Source: Burkholderia sp. Bp9142
GTDB taxonomy: Bacteria > Pseudomonadota > Gammaproteobacteria > Burkholderiales > Burkholderiaceae
Length of the DNA: 62,701 nucleotides
Assembly: GCF_003853415.1 (NCBI RefSeq)
Contig: NZ_QTPP01000047.1
Span: 1-62,701 of the forward strand
Reading direction: 5' to 3'
The notes beneath the pieces were generated by a model. That model made no database searches. It saw only the letters and a program-made list of their open reading frames with translations, and was not told the origin of the DNA. The number at the start of each line of letters is the position of its first letter. The stretch's first letter is position 1. Both the position numbers and the translations under genes were made by a program. Shown piece after piece: positions 17,719 to 26,680 of the stretch.

Positions 17719-18774
17719 TCAGTTGTTGAGCACCCCGAACGGCAGCGTCCATCCCGTCAGCCGCCCGCCGTCTCCCCAGCGATTGTCCCCGTCCGCGCCG
17801 ACCGGCAGCAGCACCGGTGCCGCCGCGCATTCGAGCGTTTCCTTCGGCGTATGGCCGAACTCGGCCTTGAACAGCCGGTGGAAATACTTCTCGTCGGGAA
17901 AGCCGTGCGCCCACGCGATTTCCGCAATGCGCTGATGCCGGCGCCGCGGATCGCCGAGCACGTGATACGCATGCCGCAACCGTCTATGCGTGATCTGCCG
18001 CATCACGCCGCCCTGTTCCTTGAACAGCTGATAGAGCCGCGCCCTCGACACGCCGATGTCCCGGCAGATCCGGTCGGGCGTGAGGTCGGGCTCCAGCAGG
18101 TGCGCGTCGATATAGCGCCGCACGCGCTCGACCAGCGCGTTGTCGAGCGGGCCGCGCGCATCGTCGAGTGCCTGTGCGCTCGGTGCAACCGCCGCGGCCA
18201 GAAGCAGCAGCAACGATTGCACGACGCTCGGCACCTCATGCGTGCGCAGGTCCGGAAGATTGCGGAACAGCGACAGCATCTGGTCGCCCAGCAGCCGTCC
18301 GACACCGCTCGAAAGCGTCTGCCCGTGCGCGTTCGCCGCATGGGCCGGCAGCAGATGGCGCGGCACCACCAGGCTGATCACGTCGCCGGCCTCGACCCGG
18401 CAGTCGTTGACCTGCGCGACGTCGTAGACGAACAGGTCGCCCGCGCGCTTGACCAGCTCCGGCCCGCCGGTGCGGCACGTGAGCCGCCCGCCCAGCAGCA
18501 CCGTGAAGCGGATCGAATCCTGGCCGTCGAGCCGGATCCGCCGCGTGGTCCGTTGCACCGTATAGGTCGGCGCGCGCGACTGCCAGCGCCGCCCCGAAAA
18601 GATCAGCGGGCCGAGCGCCGCACCGGTCGCTTCCGCGTCGAACGGGCCGTGGCCGCCGGCGTCGTCCAGCCGGTAGTCGCACAGCATGTCCTTGACCCAG
18701 ACGTGGAACCGGTCCGGCTCGGGGTAATCGGTCGTGCGAAACTTGAAAACAGGGACGAATGCCGCATGATCCAT
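17719..18774 (-). CDS. AraC-family transcriptional regulator
   Basis: 351 aa. The N-terminal 200 residues resemble the AraC_binding_2 sensor domain (GDLFVYDVAQVNDCRVEAGD, LVVPRHLLP). The C-terminal 100 residues hold two HTHs: PDRICRDIGVSRARLYQLFK and, after AEIAWAHGFPDEKYFHR, the closing FKAEFGHTPKE. The effector and targets are unknown. The neighbours on both sides (hypothetical nuclease-like gene, small lipoprotein) do not suggest a regulon. Confidence 0.9.
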   Translation of the reverse strand: MDHAAFVPVFKFRTTDYPEPDRFHVWVKDMLCDYRLDDAGGHGPFDAEATGAALGPLIFSGRRWQSRAPTYTVQRTTRRIRLDGQDSIRFTVLLGGRLTCRTGGPELVKRAGDLFVYDVAQVNDCRVEAGDVISLVVPRHLLPAHAANAHGQTLSSGVGRLLGDQMLSLFRNLPDLRTHEVPSVVQSLLLLLAAAVAPSAQALDDARGPLDNALVERVRRYIDAHLLEPDLTPDRICRDIGVSRARLYQLFKEQGGVMRQITHRRLRHAYHVLGDPRRRHQRIAEIAWAHGFPDEKYFHRLFKAEFGHTPKETLECAAAPVLLPVGADGDNRWGDGGRLTGWTLPFGVLNN

Positions 18775-18923
18775 GACAGTTCTTTTATCGAGCCGACCGG
18801 AAGGGATGAATCGGTTCGTCGATTATCGGACCAAATTGCGCCGGCACAAGGCCGGCGCGGCAAATCGTCCGCAACAAGCGGTCGACCGGCGCCCTGCGGC
18901 GGGCGTCGTCGCGATCGCGGCCA

Positions 18924-19250
18924 TCAGCGTTGCGGATGGCATTCCCAGTTGTTGTACGTCGGCCGATCGATCGGCGTGAGCCCCGGAATCATGAACACCG
19001 TACAGCCGAAACGCCGTCCCTTGCCCGTCGTCGCGTCGTAACTCACCTTCTGGCCGCCCAGCCCGTCCTTCCTGCCGTACTGCACGTTGGCGATGGTGAT
19101 CTCGTCGGACGACGCAAGCCCGAGCGTCTTCGCGGTCGACGTCTGCACGTCGACCATGTTCATCTGCGTCGTGCCGCACGCGGACAGCACGAGGCCGGCG
19201 ACCGCGGCGCCCAGCGCGGTCCGTACGGTGCAATGCAAGGTCTTCTTCAT
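18924..19250 (-). CDS. Small lipoprotein, function unknown
   Basis: 108 aa. A lipoprotein signal peptide ends in the lipobox LVLSACG (Cys about residue 26), so it is probably anchored in the outer membrane. The start at 19250 has a strong Shine-Dalgarno sequence, AAGGAG, 5 bases upstream, which decides against the longer open frame. The mature part contains ITIANVQYGRKDGLGGQKVS and a conserved-looking C-terminus NNWECHPQR. It lies 31 bp after the beta-propeller lipoprotein gene, so the two may be co-transcribed. Confidence 0.8.
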   Translation of the reverse strand: MKKTLHCTVRTALGAAVAGLVLSACGTTQMNMVDVQTSTAKTLGLASSDEITIANVQYGRKDGLGGQKVSYDATTGKGRRFGCTVFMIPGLTPIDRPTYNNWECHPQR

Positions 19251-19281
19251 CGATTCTCCTTCGGTTTGCCGCGCCACGCGA

Positions 19282-20787
19282 TTACGAGCCCGGGGTATAA
19301 AAACTGGACTGCAGCTGGCTGCCGATACTCGCGACATACGATTGCCAGACGAGCGCCATCGACCCCGCCGCGTTGACGGCCAGCGCCGGCCACGACGCGC
19401 TCTGTGGCGCCACCGTCGACGCGCTCCACGCACCGCTCCGGTAGCGGGCCGCGATGACGGCCGACCCGCCCGGCAAACCCGTGTCCTGCCATGCGGCCGT
19501 CACATTGCCGGCCGCGTCGATCACCAGCGGCGGGTACTGCGCGGCCGCCCCGTTCAGGTGTTCCGTCAGCCGCTGCAGCGGCCCCCAGTTGCCGCTGGCG
19601 TCGGACACGCTCGCCAGCAGGACGGCGCCGCCTTGCGCCCACATCGCGGCGGCCACGCCGTTTTCGTTGACGGTCAGCATCGGCGTCGCGATGAACCCCG
19701 TAGGCTCCGCGATCGCCGGCGCCACGGGCTGCGTGGGCTGCCACCCGGTGCCGGATACGTAGCGTTGCGACATCGTGGTCGTGAGGATCTGCCCGCCCGT
19801 CACGTCCATTTGCCCCCAGACCAGCGTGATGTTGCCCTTCGCGTCCATGCCGGCCACCGGCGAGATGATCGTCGTGAACAGGCTCGTGTTCGATACGGCC
19901 TGGTTGACGTCGGTCCAGCCGTTGGTCGCGTCGTACGTGGCCGTCCACAGCGCCGACTGCGTGTGGTTGGTCTGCCGCCACGCGAGCACCGCGCGGCCGG
20001 ATGACAGGACCGCAATCATCGGCCTCACGTTGTCGGTATCGCCGGTCACCGCACCCGGCCCGGTCTGCACCGGCATCTGGATCAGCGCCGTCGGCGACCA
20101 CTGCCCCGCCTGCGTATAGCGCGTCCATGCGATGCGCGTATCGAGCAGGCTGATCGACTGCGTCCATGCGACGAGCGCGTTGCCCTGGCTGTCGATCCCG
20201 GCCGTATAGGACGACCCGCTCATGTCCGGCGCCAGCTCGAACGCCGCGCCCCATCCGCTACCCGGGCTGTACGGGCGTGCCCACAGCGCATACGTGTTGG
20301 GGCCCGGCATCCATTCGGTCCAGAACGCGACCGCCTGTCCGCTCGCGTTGCCGACCAGTTGCGGCTGAACCCCGGTCAGCCCGTTCATCGAATGCGAACC
20401 GTCGCTCGTGTCGAGCCGCGTCGCGCTTCCCCAGCCCGCGCCCGGGACATGGCGCGCGCCCCACATTTCGTTGCCGTTCGCGCCGGCCGGGCCGTAGGTC
20501 ATCCAGGTTGCGAGCGCATTGCCGCTCGCGTCGATCGTCACGCTGGGGTCGCCTTCCGGTCCCTTGCCGTCCACCGCGACGGCCGTCGACCAGCCGGCCT
20601 GCGGCTGCGCGGTTCCGCCGCCCGTCGGGCCGCCGCTCGAACCGCCGCCGGGCGATGTCGTACCGGACGGCGCACCGGGATTGCCCGGCGTCGACAACGA
20701 CCCGCCGCCGGTCGTGGCGACGTCATCGCCGCCGCATGCGGTCAGCGCGAGAGCGGCTGACATGATCATCCATGTAATGGGTTTCAT
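19282..20787 (-). CDS. Putative beta-propeller lipoprotein
   Basis: 501 aa from the ATG at 20787, preceded by GAGAGG 6 bases upstream. The signal peptide ends in ALALTACGG, a lipobox. A Gly/Thr/Pro-rich linker follows (residues about 20-65). The rest is built of repeated blades with the pattern D-x-x-G-N-A-x-x-x-W (IDASGNALATWM, IDSQGNALVAWTQ, MDAKGNITLVWG, IDAAGNVTAAWQ), typical of six- or seven-bladed propellers. Such folds bind ligands or partner proteins at the cell surface; the target is unknown. The small lipoprotein follows it. Confidence 0.75.
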   Translation of the reverse strand: MKPITWMIMSAALALTACGGDDVATTGGGSLSTPGNPGAPSGTTSPGGGSSGGPTGGGTAQPQAGWSTAVAVDGKGPEGDPSVTIDASGNALATWMTYGPAGANGNEMWGARHVPGAGWGSATRLDTSDGSHSMNGLTGVQPQLVGNASGQAVAFWTEWMPGPNTYALWARPYSPGSGWGAAFELAPDMSGSSYTAGIDSQGNALVAWTQSISLLDTRIAWTRYTQAGQWSPTALIQMPVQTGPGAVTGDTDNVRPMIAVLSSGRAVLAWRQTNHTQSALWTATYDATNGWTDVNQAVSNTSLFTTIISPVAGMDAKGNITLVWGQMDVTGGQILTTTMSQRYVSGTGWQPTQPVAPAIAEPTGFIATPMLTVNENGVAAAMWAQGGAVLLASVSDASGNWGPLQRLTEHLNGAAAQYPPLVIDAAGNVTAAWQDTGLPGGSAVIAARYRSGAWSASTVAPQSASWPALAVNAAGSMALVWQSYVASIGSQLQSSFYTPGS

Positions 20788-21239
20788 CGGAATCCTCTCG
20801 TTTTCTTTTTCCGGCATGCGCTCGTCTGCCGTTCGCCGAAACGACGCATGACATCGATCGGCCGATTGATTAGCAATACTATTGAACAGGCATGGAAAGC
20901 GGCGCCGTTTCACGCCCCCGTCACGATCGATTCCGTCGGGCGGATCGACGCGAACGCCGCCTTCTGCAGACCTCCCCCGTCGGACGGCGAAGACGACGGC
21001 ATGTCGTCTATCGCCGGGTGTCCGTCACTGCCGGCTGCATCTTAATTCATGCACGCCGGATTCAAGGTGGCATTGCGTCTGCACTGAGTGGACTTCCGTT
21101 TCGCCGGACCGGCGAGCGGCGCGACGGGCCGGCCTGCGTGCGCCGGCTACCGACGCGGCTCGTGAGGTACGATACGCGCCGGGACGAAATGCCCCCTGAG
21201 AGACCCGGCCGTCGCGGCCCCACCCCAGCACAAGAAAAA
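20788..21239. other. Divergent intergenic region, lipoprotein / 723-aa exported protein
   Basis: 452 bp, no gene recognised. An AT-richer patch near 20855-20890 could hold the promoter of the lipoprotein gene. The right half is GC-rich and in frame with the exported protein without being obviously coding. Confidence 0.4.
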
Positions 21240-23411
21240 ATGCCGAGAAACCCGACGCTGCACCGAAACCTGCTCGCCGCACTGGCGGCCAGCCTGCTTT
21301 GCCAACCCGCCGCCCGCGCCAGCTCGGACGACAGCTGCAACGTGCCGCCCACGCTCCGGCAAAGCACGTACTCGTGCGGCAACGTGCCGATGCTGAGCCC
21401 CGCCAACGACACGCGCATCAACGCGATGCTGATGATGGTCGACAGCGGCAAGGTCGCGCAGGTGTTTCCGGACCCGAAGACCATCCCGGCGAAAGACCGG
21501 ATCAACCAGATCATCGTGCCGTTCCCGATGGATTTTTCCGGGTGGATCCATATCGGCCAGAAGGAGCCCGACAAGACCGGCGGCGCATCGGATGCCGACG
21601 CGCCGTCGAACCGGTATGCCGACGGCGAAGGCAGCATCTGCCGCAGCATGGACTCGGGCGCGGACGCATTCAACGACGCACTGGGCGGCGCCGGCGGCCT
21701 TCCCGCCGACGAAGCCGCACGCCTGCGCGCGGCGCGCACCGACATCGCGCAGAAGACCTGTGCCGCGGGCGGCGCGAGCGCCGCATGGACGAAGCCGCCG
21801 GTCAAGTCGCCGCTCGGCCAGCAGTTCGCCGCGTATCTCGACGGCACGAATGCGTTCTACCGCGCCGACTTCCTCACCGCGACCCGGGCCTTCGCGAGCG
21901 CATCGCACAGCACGAACCCGTGGCTGAAGGAAACCGGCCTCTATATGGCCGGGCGCGCGCAACTGAACGCCGCGCAGGCCAATGCATTCGACAACGACAG
22001 CCCGACGCCGTCGCGCGCGCGCGTGACGAAGGTGTCGCTCGACGCCTCGAACACCGTGTTTCGCACCTACCTGAAGGTGTATCCGCAGGGGCGCTATGCG
22101 GTTTCCGCAACGGGGCTGTTGCGGCGGGTCGCGTGGCTCGGCGGGAACGTCGCGCAGCAGGCCGACCTCTACGGCCACGCGCTCGCGCGCTGGTCGCCGG
22201 CGACGTCGAACGTGCCGCTGATGCAACTGGCGAACGAACTCGACAGCAAGCTGCTGTTCGGGTCGGAACTCGACGCGCGCCAGATCCAGTCGCCGACCGT
22301 GCTCGCGACCGTCGACCTGCTGCGCATGCGCACGTCGGACAGCAGCGACTCGAGCCGCGGCAAGCCGCTGACGCTGGACGATCTGCAGGCGCAGAAACCG
22401 CGCTTCGCGAACGCGCCTGCGCTGCACGACTACCTGCTCGCGACCTGGCATGTCCAGATCGGGCACCAGCCGGACGCCGCGCTCGCGTTGCTGCCGCAGA
22501 CGCCCGCCGTGCCGCTCGACTACTTCGGCCTGAGCCAGCAGGCGCTGCGCGCGTTCGCGCTGGAGGATAGCGGCCAGGGCGACAAGGCCCGCCAGCTGTG
22601 GCGCGACCTGATCCCGCTCGCGAAATTCCGCTTCCAGCGCGAGGCGCTGGAACTCGCGCTCGCGATCAATCTGGAGCAGGCCGGGCGCGTCAACGACGTG
22701 TTCGCCGACGATTCGCCGGTGCAGAACGCCGCGATCCGGGCCGTCCTGCTGCAGCGCACGGCCGATGCGGACCTGCTGCGCACGCAGGCGCAAAACCAGG
22801 CGACCGGCGGCGCGCTGCGCGACACCGCGCTGTACGCGCTGCTGTACAAGGAACTCACGCGCTCGCACTACGCCGAGTTCATCGCCGATACCGCGCTGGT
22901 GTCCGGCGCGCCCGCCGCTCCGTTGAAACCGTTCGTCGCATCCGGCGCCAGGAACGAGGACGGCTACGTGTGCCCGTCCGCGCGCGACCTCGCCGCGGCG
23001 CTGCAGCAGCATCCCGGCGATCCGAAAGGGCTGAACTGCCTCGCCGATTTCGTGCGCCTTCATCCGCCCGCGTCCGGCCTCGAAAACGACACGGTACCGC
23101 CGTGGGTGCGCAACGCGTCGGCGGCGGCCGCCACGCGCGTGCCGCCGACGCTCGGCGGCGCGCCGTCGCAGTTCGGGGGCAAGCCGTACGAGCGGATGTC
23201 GAGCTACGTGACGGTGATCGCCGATGCGCAGGCAGACCCGAACGACCGCGCGTACGCGCTCTACCGTGCGATCAAGTGCCATGCGCCGGCCGGCTATAAC
23301 GAATGCGGCGGCAAGGACGTGCCGAAGAACACGCGCAAGCGCTGGTTCGACACGCTGAAGACCGCCTATCCGGGCAGCCCGTGGGCGCAGAAGCTTCGCT
23401 ACTACTGGTGA
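21240..23411 (+). CDS. Large exported protein of unknown function
   Basis: 723 aa from the ATG at 21240, chosen because a signal peptide follows (LLAALAASLLCQPAARASSD); an in-frame ATG at 21189 is an alternative. The mature protein starts with paired cysteines (SCNVPPTLRQ, STYSCGNVPML). The remainder is mostly helical with alternating repeats such as FAAYLDGTNAFYRADFLTAT and TGLYMAGRAQLNAAQANAFD, resembling TPR/outer-membrane-associated helical repeat proteins. It lies 7 bp before the DUF3142 gene, so the two probably form an operon and act together in the envelope. Confidence 0.75.
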   Translation: MPRNPTLHRNLLAALAASLLCQPAARASSDDSCNVPPTLRQSTYSCGNVPMLSPANDTRINAMLMMVDSGKVAQVFPDPKTIPAKDRINQIIVPFPMDFSGWIHIGQKEPDKTGGASDADAPSNRYADGEGSICRSMDSGADAFNDALGGAGGLPADEAARLRAARTDIAQKTCAAGGASAAWTKPPVKSPLGQQFAAYLDGTNAFYRADFLTATRAFASASHSTNPWLKETGLYMAGRAQLNAAQANAFDNDSPTPSRARVTKVSLDASNTVFRTYLKVYPQGRYAVSATGLLRRVAWLGGNVAQQADLYGHALARWSPATSNVPLMQLANELDSKLLFGSELDARQIQSPTVLATVDLLRMRTSDSSDSSRGKPLTLDDLQAQKPRFANAPALHDYLLATWHVQIGHQPDAALALLPQTPAVPLDYFGLSQQALRAFALEDSGQGDKARQLWRDLIPLAKFRFQREALELALAINLEQAGRVNDVFADDSPVQNAAIRAVLLQRTADADLLRTQAQNQATGGALRDTALYALLYKELTRSHYAEFIADTALVSGAPAAPLKPFVASGARNEDGYVCPSARDLAAALQQHPGDPKGLNCLADFVRLHPPASGLENDTVPPWVRNASAAAATRVPPTLGGAPSQFGGKPYERMSSYVTVIADAQADPNDRAYALYRAIKCHAPAGYNECGGKDVPKNTRKRWFDTLKTAYPGSPWAQKLRYYW

Positions 23412-23418
23412 GCGCCGC

Positions 23419-24126
23419 GTGAAGCGCATCGCGTGTCTCGCGCTGCTGCTGGCCGGCCGCGTCGCGCTGGCCGGCACCGTCGATCCCGCGCAATACGACG
23501 CGTTCTGGCTGTGGGCCGGCGTGAAGCCGCAGCCGGTCGTCAGCGGCGCGCGCGCCGTCTACGTGCTGCAGGGGCAGATCGAAGCCGCGCCGCGGGACGA
23601 GTCGCAGGTACGCGTCATCGCGCAGGGCGTCGCGCTGCCGCCCGCGCCGCACGCTCGCGTGTGGCTCGTCTATCGTGCGCATACGCTGCACTGGACGCCG
23701 CGCGTCACGCAGATCATGCTCGCGCAGCTCGAGCGCTGGCGCGCGTCCGGCCGCACGATCACCGGCATCCAGATCGACTTCGACGCGCGCACGCGCCACC
23801 TGCAGGATTACCTCGAATTCCTGCGCACGCTGCGCGAGACCCTGCCCGCCGATTGCCGGCTGAGCATCACGGGGCTGCTCGACTGGAGCAGCCGCATCGA
23901 TACCGACCAGGTCAACCAGCTCCGGGGGATCGTCGACGAAGTGGTCGTGCAGACCTATCAGGGGCGCAGCACGATCCCCGACTATGCGGCCTACCTGCCG
24001 CGCGTCGCGCGGCTGCGACTGCCGTTTCGCATCGGCGTGATCCAGGGCGGCGAGTGGGACGCGCCGCCGTACCTCGCGGCGAATCCGTGGTTCCGCGGCT
24101 ACGTCGTGTTCCTGCGCAACGACTAG
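23419..24126 (+). CDS. DUF3142 domain protein, exported
   Basis: 235 aa. A short signal peptide (LALLLAGRVALAGTV) is followed by FWLWAGVKPQPV, the opening of DUF3142. The central part, ITGIQIDFDARTRHLQDYLE, with strands and helices in a TIM-barrel-like order (LSITGLLDWSS, DEVVVQTYQGRSTI), suggests a glycoside-hydrolase-like barrel. Acidic residues sit at strand ends (D in QIDFD), but no activity is known. It starts 7 bp after the 723-aa exported protein. Confidence 0.8.
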   Translation: MKRIACLALLLAGRVALAGTVDPAQYDAFWLWAGVKPQPVVSGARAVYVLQGQIEAAPRDESQVRVIAQGVALPPAPHARVWLVYRAHTLHWTPRVTQIMLAQLERWRASGRTITGIQIDFDARTRHLQDYLEFLRTLRETLPADCRLSITGLLDWSSRIDTDQVNQLRGIVDEVVVQTYQGRSTIPDYAAYLPRVARLRLPFRIGVIQGGEWDAPPYLAANPWFRGYVVFLRND

Positions 24127-24166
24127 CGGGCGGCAACGCGGCGGCCGCAATCCCGCCCGCGCAATG

Positions 24167-24199
24167 GCGGCGCAGCCCGCGAAAGCGGGCATGCGCCGC
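24167..24199. terminator. Strong bidirectional hairpin
   Basis: GCGGCGCA-GCCCGC-GAAA-GCGGGC-A-TGCGCCGC: a 14-bp stem with a single bulge and a stable GAAA loop, lying between the converging DUF3142 and hydrolase genes. It lacks a T-run but is well placed to end both transcripts. Confidence 0.65.
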
Positions 24200-24212
24200 T
24201 ACCGTTGCACCG

Positions 24213-25049
24213 TTACGCCTGCACGAAAGCCAGCAGGTCGGCGTTCAGCACGTCCGCGTTGATCGTCAGCATCCCGTGCGAATAACCCGGATACGTCTTC
24301 AGCGTGCCGTTCTTCAGCAGCTTGACCGACTTCAGCGCGGAATCCGCGATCGGCACGATCTGGTCGTCCTCGCCGTGCAGCACGAGCGTCGGCACCGAGA
24401 TCGACCGCAGGTCTTCGGTCTGGTCCGTTTCCGAGAAGGCCTTGATGCCTTCGTAGTGCGCCTTCGCGCTGCCGATCATGCCCTGGCGCCACCAGTTCTG
24501 GATCACGCCCGGGTGCACCACCGCGCCGGGCCGGTTGAAGCCGTAGAACGGGCCGGACGGCACGTCCAGGAAGAACTGCGCGCGATTGTCGGCGAGCGCC
24601 TTGCGGAAACCATCAAACACGTCGAGCGGCAGGCCTTCCGGGTTCGCGTCCGTCTTCAGCATCAGCGGCGGCACCGCGCTGACCAGCACCGCCTTCGCGA
24701 CGCGGCCGGCCGGCTCGCCGTGCCGCGCCACGTAGCGCGCGACTTCGCCGCCGCCGGTCGAGTGGCCGACATGGACCGCGTTGCGCAGGTCGAGCGCTTC
24801 GGCCACCGCGAACGCGTCCGCCGCATAGTGGTCCATGTCATGGCCGTCGGAAACCTGCGCCGACCGGCCGTGACCGCGGCGATCGTGCGCGATCACGCGG
24901 TAGCCCTTCTGAACGAAGAACAGCATCTGGGTATCCCAGTCGTCGGAGGACAGCGGCCAGCCATGGTGGAACATGATCGGCTGTGCATCCTTCGGGCCCC
25001 AGTCCTTGTAGAAGATGTCGACGTTGTCCTTCGTGGTGATGTACGGCAT
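24213..25049 (-). CDS. Alpha/beta hydrolase (chloroperoxidase/perhydrolase type)
   Basis: 278 aa from the ATG at 25049 (MPYITTKDNVDIFYKDWG); an upstream open frame is not supported. Fold landmarks: HHGWPLSSDDWD (oxyanion region), nucleophile S97 in VGHSTGGGE, an acid in LHGEDDQIVP and a His in GYSHGM near the C-terminus. It matches cofactor-free haloperoxidase-like esterases. Natural substrates of these enzymes are usually esters or lactones; the real one here is unknown. It is monocistronic. Confidence 0.9.
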   Translation of the reverse strand: MPYITTKDNVDIFYKDWGPKDAQPIMFHHGWPLSSDDWDTQMLFFVQKGYRVIAHDRRGHGRSAQVSDGHDMDHYAADAFAVAEALDLRNAVHVGHSTGGGEVARYVARHGEPAGRVAKAVLVSAVPPLMLKTDANPEGLPLDVFDGFRKALADNRAQFFLDVPSGPFYGFNRPGAVVHPGVIQNWWRQGMIGSAKAHYEGIKAFSETDQTEDLRSISVPTLVLHGEDDQIVPIADSALKSVKLLKNGTLKTYPGYSHGMLTINADVLNADLLAFVQA

Positions 25050-25298
25050 GGCTGCAAGCTCCTTTTGGGTCAGTGAACATCGCGTGCCGGCCGATCGCCC
25101 GGGCGGGTGTCGGTGACGAACTGCGGCGCGGTGGCACACCGCGTCGGTCGACGCAGCACCTCCCGTTGTAGCGGAAAACGGCGACCGTGTCATGACGCCG
25201 ATTACATGCCGACCTGCATCGCGCCCGGCGGGCCACGGCGACGTGTGGCAATATCGCGTCGGATCCGTCGTGCAGCCCCACTCACTCCAGGGACCCTC

Positions 25299-25673
25299 AT
25301 GTTCGACCACGTCAAATTCGGCGTCAGCGACTATGCCGCGAGCAAGGCGTTCTTTCTCCGCGCACTCGAACCGCTCGGCGTAGCGGTCCTCGGCGAAGGC
25401 GTGCCGACCTACGGCGTCGAACTGGGCGCGCCGGGCAAGCCGACGCTGTGCCTGTTCCAGACCGACGAGCAGCCGGCCCATCTTCACCTCGCCTTCGCGG
25501 CCGACACGCGCGCGCAAGTCGACGCGTTCCACCGTGCGGCGCTGGCAGCCGGCGGCCAGGACAACGGCGCACCCGGCCTGCGCCCGCAGTATCACGCGAA
25601 CTACTATGCCGCTTTCGTCATCGGTCCGGACGGGCACAACCTCGAGGCGGTTTGCTCGCGTCCCGAGGCGTGA
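25299..25673 (+). CDS. VOC (glyoxalase/bleomycin resistance) family protein
   Basis: 124 aa, one VOC unit pair: MFDHVKFGVSDYAASKAFF, AHLHLAFAA and a C-terminal FVIGPDGHNLEAVC. Putative metal ligands are the first-strand His4, the His of HLHLAF and the Glu of NLEAVC, as in metal-dependent VOC enzymes. The family covers lyases, dioxygenases and antibiotic-binding proteins; nothing in the context picks one. ATG 25299 is 2 bases after a GGGACC stretch, an imperfect ribosome site. Confidence 0.85.
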   Translation: MFDHVKFGVSDYAASKAFFLRALEPLGVAVLGEGVPTYGVELGAPGKPTLCLFQTDEQPAHLHLAFAADTRAQVDAFHRAALAAGGQDNGAPGLRPQYHANYYAAFVIGPDGHNLEAVCSRPEA

Positions 25674-25752
25674 TCGTTCGATCGAACAACGATTCACCGC
25701 GCTCGCGTGCAACTCGACGAACCGTAGCTTGCCGCGCGCAAGCGACCGCGCG

Positions 25753-26586
25753 TCAGCCGTCCGTCGACACGGTCACCGCCTCCCACGCGCGCAGGTCTTC
25801 TTCCAGCGCCGCCCATCTGGCGCGCACGAGCCGAAGCGCGTCGCTGCCGAGCAACAGATGGGCCGGCGGATGGTCCGCCGCCATGACCGAGAGCATCGCG
25901 CGCGCGGCCTTGGCAGGATCGCCCGGTTGCCGGCCGCTCTTCTCCTCGCGCGCCTGGCGGATCGGATCGAAGATCGCGTCGTAATCGGCGATCGAGCGCG
26001 GCGTGCGCGTCATCGAGCGGCCGGCCCAGTCGGTGCGGAACGAGCCCGGCGCGACGGCCGTCACCGTGATGCCGAACGGCGCGAGTTCCTGGCCGAGCGT
26101 GTCGGAAATCCCTTCCAGCGCGAACTTGCTGCCGCAGTAATACGCGATGCCGGGCATCGTGATGTGGCCGCCCATCGACGTGATGTTCAGAATGCGGCCG
26201 CGCCGGCGTTCGCGCATGAACGGCACGACGGCCTTCATCATCGCGACGGCGCCGAATACGTTCACGTCGAACTGCCGGCGCATCTCCGACAGCGGCGACT
26301 CCTCCATGATGCCTTCGTGCCCGTAGCCGGCATTGTTCACCAGCACGCCGACGGGGCCGACGCTCGCCTCGACGTCCGCGACGACGCCGTCGATGCGTTC
26401 GAAATCGGTCACGTCGAGCACGCGCCCGATGGCCGCATGCGGGGACAGCGCTTCGAACGCCCGCCTGGCCTTTTCACTTCTCACGGTGCCGACCACCGTG
26501 TGACCCGCGGCCAGCGCCTCCTGTGCGAGCGCGCGGCCGAAGCCGCTGCTGACGCCGGTGATGAGCATGATGTTGCCGGATGCCAT
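25753..26586 (-). CDS. Short-chain dehydrogenase/reductase
   Basis: 277 aa classical SDR. NAD(P)-binding TGVSSGFGRA at residues 10-19, NNAG at 84-87, catalytic S137, Y150 and K154 (YYCGSK). R36 after strand 2 (VVGTVRSEK) favours NADP(H). The substrate is unknown. It is divergent from the AraC gene at 26681 across 94 bp; that gene probably regulates it, a common arrangement. Confidence 0.9.
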   Translation of the reverse strand: MASGNIMLITGVSSGFGRALAQEALAAGHTVVGTVRSEKARRAFEALSPHAAIGRVLDVTDFERIDGVVADVEASVGPVGVLVNNAGYGHEGIMEESPLSEMRRQFDVNVFGAVAMMKAVVPFMRERRRGRILNITSMGGHITMPGIAYYCGSKFALEGISDTLGQELAPFGITVTAVAPGSFRTDWAGRSMTRTPRSIADYDAIFDPIRQAREEKSGRQPGDPAKAARAMLSVMAADHPPAHLLLGSDALRLVRARWAALEEDLRAWEAVTVSTDG

Positions 26587-26680
26587 GTGAGCTTCTCCCG
26601 AATGTCGATCGAAGCGTGCATACTAGTCTGACGGACTACGCCGAATAAGCCCGATTCCGCTGATTTTCTTGCACAAAACT

